64,000 nt of DNA from CAVVSD01 sp963757125 (GTDB lineage: Bacteria; Actinomycetota; Thermoleophilia; Solirubrobacterales; Solirubrobacteraceae). Position 1 is the stretch's first letter. Each line of letters starts with the position of its first letter. The stretch is from assembly GCA_963757125.1 (NCBI GenBank), contig CAVWQP010000004.1:1054001-1118000 (forward strand), written 5' to 3'. The notes below the pieces were generated by a model, which worked only from the letters and a program-made list of their open reading frames with translations, searched no databases and was not told where the DNA came from. The translations under genes and the position numbers were made by a program. This document shows, piece by piece, positions 58,281-64,000 of the stretch.

Positions 58281-59217
58281 TCAGCCGAAGCGGTCCCGCG
58301 CGCGCCCGATGCCCCGGTCCACCTCAGCCAGGACGAGGGCGTGCAGCTCCGCGTTCCCGCAGGCCAGGATGCTCATCTGGTACTCCGCGCCGGAGCCCAG
58401 GAGCGGCCGGTCGCGCAGGGTGCGGCCGGTCGCGTCGGTGACGACGGCGCCGGCCTCCTCGAGCAGCAGGACCGCCGCCGCGAGGTCGTACGGCGAGTTG
58501 TTGAGGACGTGGCCGTTGCCGACCCGCTCGAACGCCGCGCGGGCGGAGGGGATCTCGGCGATGAGCCGCGGGCCCGGCTCCAGGTACATGTCGAGCTGGC
58601 CGGTGAGCACGCACATGGAGTCGAAGCACGCCGAGCCGAGCTCGAACGTCGCGCCGCCGACCGAGGAGCCGTCGATGAGGTCGCCGAGCACCTCGACGGT
58701 CATGCGCGAGGGCCGTCCGCGGAAGCCGTAGGTCCAGAACATCCGATCGAGGGACGTGTTCGGGCTGAGCGCCACCGGCGCGGTGCTCCGCACGCCGCCG
58801 CCGCGCACGGCGTGGTACTCGCGGCCCGTCTTGACCTCGACGATGGTCGCGACCTCGACGGCGCCCATCGTGGGCTCGCCGTGCGCGAGCGGGGCGGCCG
58901 CGACGGAGACGCACGCGGACTCCAGGCCCGCCATCGCCGGGCGCGTCCCGTCGATCGGGTCGACGACGAGCACGTGCTCGGCGCCCGGCGGTGCGACCAG
59001 GCCGCGGTCCTCGCTGTAGAAGGCGAGCTCCGGCGCGTGCTCGGCGAGGAACGCCTCGAGCTCGGCCTCCGCGCCCTCGTCGATCGCGAAGGTCACGTCA
59101 CCGCCGGCGCCCATGGCGCCGTGGACGCGGCCCGGCGTGCGAGCCCAGCTCGGGCAGCACGCGCTCGCGCAGGCGGCGCGCGAGCGCCTCGCACAGCTCG
59201 GGCAGGGAGGTCGTCAT
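58281..59217 (-). CDS. Inositol monophosphatase-family protein (frameshifted near 59132)
   Basis: About 311 residues when an extra C (plus strand, in the CCC at 59131-59133) is dropped. The first 29 residues (MTTSLPELCEALARRLRERVLPELGSHAG) are in one frame, then RVHGAMGAGGDVTFAIDEGAEAELEAF continues in another. The metal motifs are FYSEDRG, VLVVDPIDGTRPAMAG and late GSACFDSMCVLTGQLDMYLEPGPRL. The second motif (DPIDGTR) is intact; the last has DMYLEP in place of WDxAA, so the third metal is probably altered. The substrate may be a sugar or inositol phosphate. ATG overlaps the protease gene stop. Confidence 0.83.
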
Positions 59218-60386
59218 CCGCTCACGTCGTTCGGTCGCTCCTTCAGCCGCACGCGCACCGCGCGCTCCTTGCCGTCGCGCAGCACGGTGAGCGTGACGAC
59301 GTCGTCCGGGCGGAAGTCCAGGAGCCGGTCGCTGAGCTGCTTGGGGTCGTCGATGGGCTTGCCGTCCACGCGGGTGATGACGTCGCCGCCGACCTCGTAC
59401 GCCCGCGCCTGGAAGGACTTGCGATCGTCGCCGGCGCGGATGCCGGCCTCGTCGGCCGGGCCGCCGTCGGTCACGCCCTGCACCCAGGCGCCCTCCTCGA
59501 CGGGCAGGTCGAAGCGCTCGGCGAGCTGCGGGAAGATCGTCGTGCTCTGCACGCCGAGGAACGCGTAGTGGATCTCGCCGTCCTCGCGCAGGGCGGTCAG
59601 CGCGCGCCGGACCGTGTCGACCGGGACGGCGAAGCCGACGCCCTCGCCGCCGCCGCCCGTGGACCGGATCTGCGAGTTGATCCCGAGCACCCGGCCCCGC
59701 CCGTCGACGAGCGGGCCGCCGGAGTTGCCGCGGTTGATCGCGGCGTCGGTCTGGATCGCGCCGTCGATGGAGAAGCCGGTCAGCGAGTCGATCGAGCGGT
59801 CCAGGCCCGAGATGACGCCGACCGACAGCGACTGCGGCTCGCCGTAGGGCGAGCCGATGGCGACGACCGGCGCGCCGACCTTCAGCGCGCGCGACGAGCC
59901 GAGCGGCAGCGGGCGCAGCGTGAGGCCCGCGGGATCGATCCGCAGGAGCGCGACGTCGGAGTCCGGGTCGACGCCGAGGATCGTCGCGTCGACCTGGTTG
60001 CCGTCGGCGAACTGCACGTAGACCTCCTTCGCGCGCTTCAGGCCGTCGCCCTGCCCGGTCGTCACGACGTGGGCGTTCGTCGCGATCTCGCCGTCGCCGT
60101 CGAGGACGAACCCCGAGCCCGCGCCCTCCTGCTCGGGCTCGCGGTCGAGCACGCCCCCGCCGCCGAACACGCTGAACACGGTCACCACGCCCGGCGCCTC
60201 GCGCTCGTACACGCGCTGCGGATCGAAGGGGCGCGCCGCGCCCGCGTCGTCGTCGGCGAACACCTCGACGCGCGTCGTGACCTGGACGGTCCGGGTGCGC
60301 TCGGCCTTCTCGTCCCCGCCGAGCGAGCAGCCGCCGAGCACCGCGCCCGCGACGACGAGCGAGCACGCCGCCAGGGCGCGCCTCAC
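59214..60386 (-). CDS. HtrA/DegP-type serine protease lipoprotein with PDZ
   Basis: 390 residues. Signal and lipobox: SLVVAGAVLGGCSLGG, so it is a lipoprotein at the outer face of the membrane. Catalytic triad: H in IATNAHVVTTG, D in DPDSDVALLRID, S in AINRGNSGGPLVD. The C-terminal PDZ domain begins YAFLGVQSTTIFPQ and contains WVQGVTDGGPADEAGIRAGD and VITRVDGKPIDDPKQL. It degrades or refolds damaged exported proteins. Coupled to the upstream kinase by overlap, which suggests an envelope-stress unit. Confidence 0.94.
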   Translation of the reverse strand: MRRALAACSLVVAGAVLGGCSLGGDEKAERTRTVQVTTRVEVFADDDAGAARPFDPQRVYEREAPGVVTVFSVFGGGGVLDREPEQEGAGSGFVLDGDGEIATNAHVVTTGQGDGLKRAKEVYVQFADGNQVDATILGVDPDSDVALLRIDPAGLTLRPLPLGSSRALKVGAPVVAIGSPYGEPQSLSVGVISGLDRSIDSLTGFSIDGAIQTDAAINRGNSGGPLVDGRGRVLGINSQIRSTGGGGEGVGFAVPVDTVRRALTALREDGEIHYAFLGVQSTTIFPQLAERFDLPVEEGAWVQGVTDGGPADEAGIRAGDDRKSFQARAYEVGGDVITRVDGKPIDDPKQLSDRLLDFRPDDVVTLTVLRDGKERAVRVRLKERPNDVSG

Positions 60387-61774
60387 ACCGGCAGCCTCAG
60401 CGCGAACGTCGTCCCTGCCGACGTCGTGTGCACGTCGAGATGACCCGTCATGCGCTCCGCCAGCTCGCGGGCGATCGTGAGCCCGAGGCCGGACCCCTGC
60501 GCGTCGTCGGACGTGTAGAAGGGCTCGAAGACGCGCTCGAGCGAGGCGTGGTCGATGCCCGGGCCGTCGTCGCGCACCGCGAGCCGCAGCGTCCCGTTCT
60601 GCCGCCCTGCGCTCACCACGAGGCCGGTACCCCGGGGGGTGTGGGTCAACGCGTTGTTGACGAGGATGCGCAGCACCTGCGCGACGCGCTCGGGGTCGCA
60701 GTCGGCCTCGATCGGCGCACGCGCCATCCGCAGCTCGATGTGCGAGTCGTGCGCCGCGATCGCGGGCGCGAACTCGGCGACGACGGCGCGCGTGAGCGAG
60801 CCGACGTCCGTCGGCTCCGTGCGCAGCTCCAGCGAACCCGCCTCCAGGCGGGAGAGGTCGAGCAGGTCGGTCGCGAGCTTCTGCAGGCGCAGCGTCTGCT
60901 GGCGCACCTGGCGGATGAACGCGCGGCGGGTGTCGTCGTCGAGGTCCTCGTCCTCGAGCAGCTCGAGGAAGCCGCCGAGCGAGAACAGCGGCGTGCGCAG
61001 CTCGTGCGACGCCGTCGCGATGAACCGCTTGCGCGCGGAGTCCAGCTGGGCGAGCTGGCCCTGCATGTCGTCGAGCGCCTGGGAGAGGCTGCCGAGCTCG
61101 TCGTCGTACTCGGGGAACCGCGTCGAGAAGTCGCCGCGCGACACGCGGCGCGCGCCCTCCTCCAGCGCCTGGACGCGCCGCGAGATCCAGCGGGCGACGA
61201 CCGTGCTCGCGATGAGCGCGAGCAGCAGGCCCAGACCGCCCGCCACGAGGATCTGTCTTCGGATCAGCGCGACGTTGTCGGCGACGTCGGCCAAGGGCGC
61301 GGAGAAGACGACGACGCGGCGGACGCGCTTGCCCGAGAACAGCGGCTTCGCGGCCTGACCGATCGCCCCGTCGTCGGACCGGGCCGTCCCGCTGACCACC
61401 TTGCGCTCGGCGACCGCCTGGTCGGCGATCGTGCTGAAGTCGACGTCGGAGATGTCGGTCTCCTGGTTGGAGTCCGAGATGACGTAGGTGTCGGGCGGCT
61501 CGGCCGACCGGACGGACAGGAGCGTGACGCGCGTCGACGTGCGCTCCGAGGCCGCGCGCACGCTGGAGTTCAGCTGGCGCTCGGACAGGTCGAACGGGTT
61601 GTTGAGCCGGCCCGAGTACGCGTTCGCCGAGGACTCCAGCGAGCGGAGCTTCTCCGAGAGCAGCGAGGACTCGAGCTGCGGCGTGAGGTAGATCCAGACG
61701 AAGCCGACGGCGGCCAGCGTGATCGCGAAGAACAGCAGCGTCAGGCGCGTCCGGATCGAGCGCCAGCGGAACAT
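60383..61774 (-). CDS. Sensor histidine kinase
   Basis: 463 residues. TM1 near residues 10-28 and TM2 near 171-191 flank an outer sensor domain of about 140 residues. HAMP follows (RWISRRVQALEEGARRVSRGD). The HisKA box is FIATASHELRTPLFSLGGFLELLED with the phosphorylated histidine. The ATPase shows VLRILVNNALTHTPRGTGL (N box), RDDGPGIDHASLERVFEPFY (G1/F) and SGLGLTIARELAERMTG (G2). It partners the response regulator 3 nt upstream. The signal is unknown; adjacency to HtrA suggests envelope stress. Confidence 0.95.
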   Translation of the reverse strand: MFRWRSIRTRLTLLFFAITLAAVGFVWIYLTPQLESSLLSEKLRSLESSANAYSGRLNNPFDLSERQLNSSVRAASERTSTRVTLLSVRSAEPPDTYVISDSNQETDISDVDFSTIADQAVAERKVVSGTARSDDGAIGQAAKPLFSGKRVRRVVVFSAPLADVADNVALIRRQILVAGGLGLLLALIASTVVARWISRRVQALEEGARRVSRGDFSTRFPEYDDELGSLSQALDDMQGQLAQLDSARKRFIATASHELRTPLFSLGGFLELLEDEDLDDDTRRAFIRQVRQQTLRLQKLATDLLDLSRLEAGSLELRTEPTDVGSLTRAVVAEFAPAIAAHDSHIELRMARAPIEADCDPERVAQVLRILVNNALTHTPRGTGLVVSAGRQNGTLRLAVRDDGPGIDHASLERVFEPFYTSDDAQGSGLGLTIARELAERMTGHLDVHTTSAGTTFALRLPV

Positions 61775-61777
61775 CGC

Positions 61778-62503
61778 CTAGCCGCCGGGCCCCGGATCGT
61801 CGTCGCGGAAGCGGTAGCCGACACCGCGGACGGTGAAGAGGTAGTCGGGGCGCTTGGCGTCGAGCTCGAGCTTCTCGCGGAGGTGCCGGATGTGCACGTC
61901 GATCGTCCGCGGGTCGCGGTAGGCGGAGTCGCCCCAGATGCGCGTGAGCAGCGCCTCGCGCGTGAAGACGCGGCCCGGGTTGCCGGCGAGCCCGAGCAGG
62001 ATCTCGAACTCGACGAACGTGAGGTCGATGCGCCCGCCGCGCAGGGTCACGCTGCGCTTCGACGGCTCGATGCGCAGGTCGCCGATCTGCACGACCGCCT
62101 CGCCGTCGGGCTCGTCGTTCGTGCGCGTCATGCCCGCTCTCCGCAGCGCCGCCTTCACGCGGCTGCGGAACTCGTGCATCGAGAACGGCTTCGTGATGTA
62201 GTCGTCGGCTCCCAGCTCCAACCCGAGCACCTTGTCGATCTCCTCCGCCTTGGCGGTGAGCATGATGATGGGAACCGTCGAAGTTGCACGGAGGCGCCGG
62301 CAGGTCTCGAGCCCGTCGATGCGCGGCATCATCACGTCGAGCACGACGAGGTCGAACGTCCCCTCGGCGAAGCGCTCGAGCGCCTCCCCGCCGTCCGAGG
62401 CCTGCACGACCTCGTATCCGTCCTTCCGCAGCGGATAGGACAGCAGCGTCTGGATCGCTGCCTCGTCGTCGACGAGCAATATGCGTGGGGCACGGTCGGC
62501 CAT
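61778..62503 (-). CDS. OmpR/PhoB-family response regulator
   Basis: 241 residues from the second ATG (MADRAPRILLVDDEAAIQ); a longer start at 62527 adds 8 codons that hold promoter-like TTGACA. Receiver domain: acidic pair in VDDEAAIQ, phosphorylated aspartate in LVVLDVMMPRIDG, lysine in YITKPFS. The winged-helix DNA-binding domain has DLTFVEFEILLGLAGNPGRVFTREALLTRIWG and TIDVHIRHLREKLE. It forms an operon with its sensor. It is divergent from the M28-like gene. Confidence 0.96.
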   Translation of the reverse strand: MADRAPRILLVDDEAAIQTLLSYPLRKDGYEVVQASDGGEALERFAEGTFDLVVLDVMMPRIDGLETCRRLRATSTVPIIMLTAKAEEIDKVLGLELGADDYITKPFSMHEFRSRVKAALRRAGMTRTNDEPDGEAVVQIGDLRIEPSKRSVTLRGGRIDLTFVEFEILLGLAGNPGRVFTREALLTRIWGDSAYRDPRTIDVHIRHLREKLELDAKRPDYLFTVRGVGYRFRDDDPGPGG

Positions 62504-62525
62504 CGCCAATAGTGTGTCAACGCGC

Positions 62526-64000
62526 ATGCTCGACCCGCGGATCTATCGTGCTGCGCTGATCCCGGCGCTGCTCGCGTTCATCCTGGTCGCGTTCTCCCTC
62601 GAGGACCGTCCGAGGCCTGTCGGGACGACTCTCGCACCAATCGCGTTCGATGGCGACCGGGCCTGGCAGGACCTCCAGGGACGCGGCGGCCTCGCTGCCC
62701 GCTACCCCGATCGCCGGCCCGGCAGCCCGGACGACGAGGCGCTCGCGACCCACGTCTCCGACAGCCTGCGCCGGCTCGGCTTCGACGTGCGCAGCGAGAC
62801 GCGCTCGCAGGTCACGCCCGACGGCAAGCGCGATCTGCGGACCGTCATCGCCGAGCGCACCGGGTCGCTGGACGGCCGGCTTCTCGTCGTCGCGCCGCGC
62901 GATGCCGCCGCGCCCGGCTCCGCCGCGGCGCTGTCGGCGACCGAGGGGCTGCTCGAGCTCGCCCGCGTGTTCGGCGCCCCGCGGCGCACGCAGCGCACGC
63001 TCACCATCGTGTCCACGTCGGGCTCGGCCGGGACCACCAGCACGCGCGACATCGCGAGCGTGCTGGGCGGCCAGCCCGTCGAGGCGGCGATCGTGCTCGG
63101 CGACCTCGCGTCGCGGTCGACGCGGCGCCCGTTCGTCGCCGGCTGGTCCGACGACCTCGGGATGGCCCCGCTGCGACTGCAACGAACCGTGCAGGAGTCG
63201 TTGCGCGCCGAGCTGGGCAGCGACCCCGGCGGCCCGCGCGCGCTCGTCCAGTGGATGCGGTTCGCCGCGCCCGGCTCGCTGACCGAGCAGGGACCGCTGA
63301 ACGACGACGGGATCCCCGCCGTCCTCATCTCCGCCACCGGCGAGCGCGGCCCGGCGCCCGGCGCCCGCATCTCGCAGGCGCGCCTGCAGTCCTTCGGCAG
63401 CGGGATCCTGCGCGCGATGACCGCGCTCGACAACGGGCCGCCGATGGCGCCCGTCGCGCCCGCCGAGCTCGTGGTGCACCGCAAGGTCGTGCCCTCCTGG
63501 GCGATCCGCATCTTCATCGGCGCGCTGCTGTTCGCGCCGTTCGTCGCGATGGTCGACGCGCTCGCGCGGCTGCGCCGCCGCCACGAGTCGATCGCCCCGT
63601 GGCTGCGCTGGATCGCCGCGGGGGCGCTCCCGCTCATCGCCGCCGCCGTCTTCGCCCGCCTCCTGGGGATCGTGGGCCTCGTCGACGCTCCGCCGGGCCC
63701 CGCGTCGCCCGAGGCGTTCCCGCCGCAGGCGGCGGGGCTCATCGCGGTCGTGCTCGTGGCCGCGCTCGCGTGGCTCGTCGGGCGCCCGATCGTGCTCCGC
63801 GCGCTGCAGGGCGACGGCGGGGACCCCGGGACGGCGGCCGCGGCCTGCGCGGTGCTGCTCGTCCTGTGCGTGGTAGCGGCGCTCATCTGGGTCGGGAACC
63901 CCTACGCTGCGGCTCTCCTGGTCCCAGCGCTGCATCTCTGGCTGTTCTCCCTGCTGCCCGAGCTCCGGCCGCGGCGCGGCATCGGGCTGCTGCTCGTGGC
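62526..64000 (+). CDS. Polytopic membrane protein with M28-like peptidase domain (3' end cut off)
   Basis: 491 codons are present, open to the window end. The N-terminus DPRIYRAALIPALLAFILVAFSLEDRP is a membrane anchor. A domain follows (residues about 45-300) with the layout of M28 aminopeptidases: GLAARYPDRRPGSPDDEALATHV, LLVVAPRDAAAPGSAAALSATEGLLELARVF, GDLASRSTRRP, and PLNDDGIPAVLISATGE. The usual zinc ligands (HxD near VVAPRDAA) are replaced, so it is probably not an active peptidase. At least four C-terminal helices follow. It is divergent from the response regulator by 22 bp. Confidence 0.78.
   Translation, partial: MLDPRIYRAALIPALLAFILVAFSLEDRPRPVGTTLAPIAFDGDRAWQDLQGRGGLAARYPDRRPGSPDDEALATHVSDSLRRLGFDVRSETRSQVTPDGKRDLRTVIAERTGSLDGRLLVVAPRDAAAPGSAAALSATEGLLELARVFGAPRRTQRTLTIVSTSGSAGTTSTRDIASVLGGQPVEAAIVLGDLASRSTRRPFVAGWSDDLGMAPLRLQRTVQESLRAELGSDPGGPRALVQWMRFAAPGSLTEQGPLNDDGIPAVLISATGERGPAPGARISQARLQSFGSGILRAMTALDNGPPMAPVAPAELVVHRKVVPSWAIRIFIGALLFAPFVAMVDALARLRRRHESIAPWLRWIAAGALPLIAAAVFARLLGIVGLVDAPPGPASPEAFPPQAAGLIAVVLVAALAWLVGRPIVLRALQGDGGDPGTAAAACAVLLVLCVVAALIWVGNPYAAALLVPALHLWLFSLLPELRPRRGIGLLLV

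Overview
The window is very GC-rich (clearly above 70%), dense and mostly coding, with no gap over 300 bases without a gene (longest: 39565-39825). Gene order and protein character suggest a deep-branching actinobacterium of the Thermoleophilia / Solirubrobacterales type: yidD-yidC-jag-rsmG-parA-parB beside two parS sites (origin-proximal), a Firmicutes-like split cytochrome b with a cytochrome c-fused third subunit, trehalose synthesis genes and many GTG starts. The lineage is inferred from these traits, not from a search.

Layout. 1-4223: membrane insertion and chromosome partition genes, then tRNA-Ile. 4300-12700: accessory and housekeeping genes (MFS exporter, D12-type DNA adenine methylase, FAD oxidoreductase, DUF151 protein, aminotransferase plus ddl, DUF4126). 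12743-19658: a phosphodiesterase-like protein, two polytopic DUF2029-type membrane proteins, a YmdB-like phosphoesterase, an AI-2E-family transporter and a GNAT enzyme. 19668-27379: a tightly coupled array for heme precursors (hemB, fused siroheme decarboxylase-like gene, hemL), the Rieske/cytochrome bc complex and menaquinone (menG, polyprenyl synthase). 27396-30079: Tat translocase genes. 30094-31373: tRNA-Lys and a probable selenoprotein of the GrdB/PrdB type, in which one reading frame continues through an in-frame TGA. 31401-47741: surface-associated proteins, glycosyltransferases, BKACE and racemase genes, a MetE-like protein and an amino-sugar (ManNAc / ManNAcA) cluster. 47738-54942, mainly on the minus strand: purA, dnaC-like, dnaB, cupin, rplI, rpsR, ssb and rpsF; the usual rpsF-ssb-rpsR-rplI series is split by two opposite-strand genes. 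55005-62503: trehalose synthesis by two routes (otsA, treT), an inositol monophosphatase-like gene, an HtrA protease and a two-component system. 62526 to the end: the 5' part of an M28-like membrane protein.

Two general traits stand out. Many starts lack a Shine-Dalgarno sequence and lie 6-9 nt after a TAnnnT hexamer, which points to leaderless transcripts. Seven otherwise intact genes, including the essential dnaB, carry one or two small frameshifts, which more likely reflects indel errors in the assembly than real decay; an eighth gene, a methyltransferase, lacks its middle part and looks like a true remnant.
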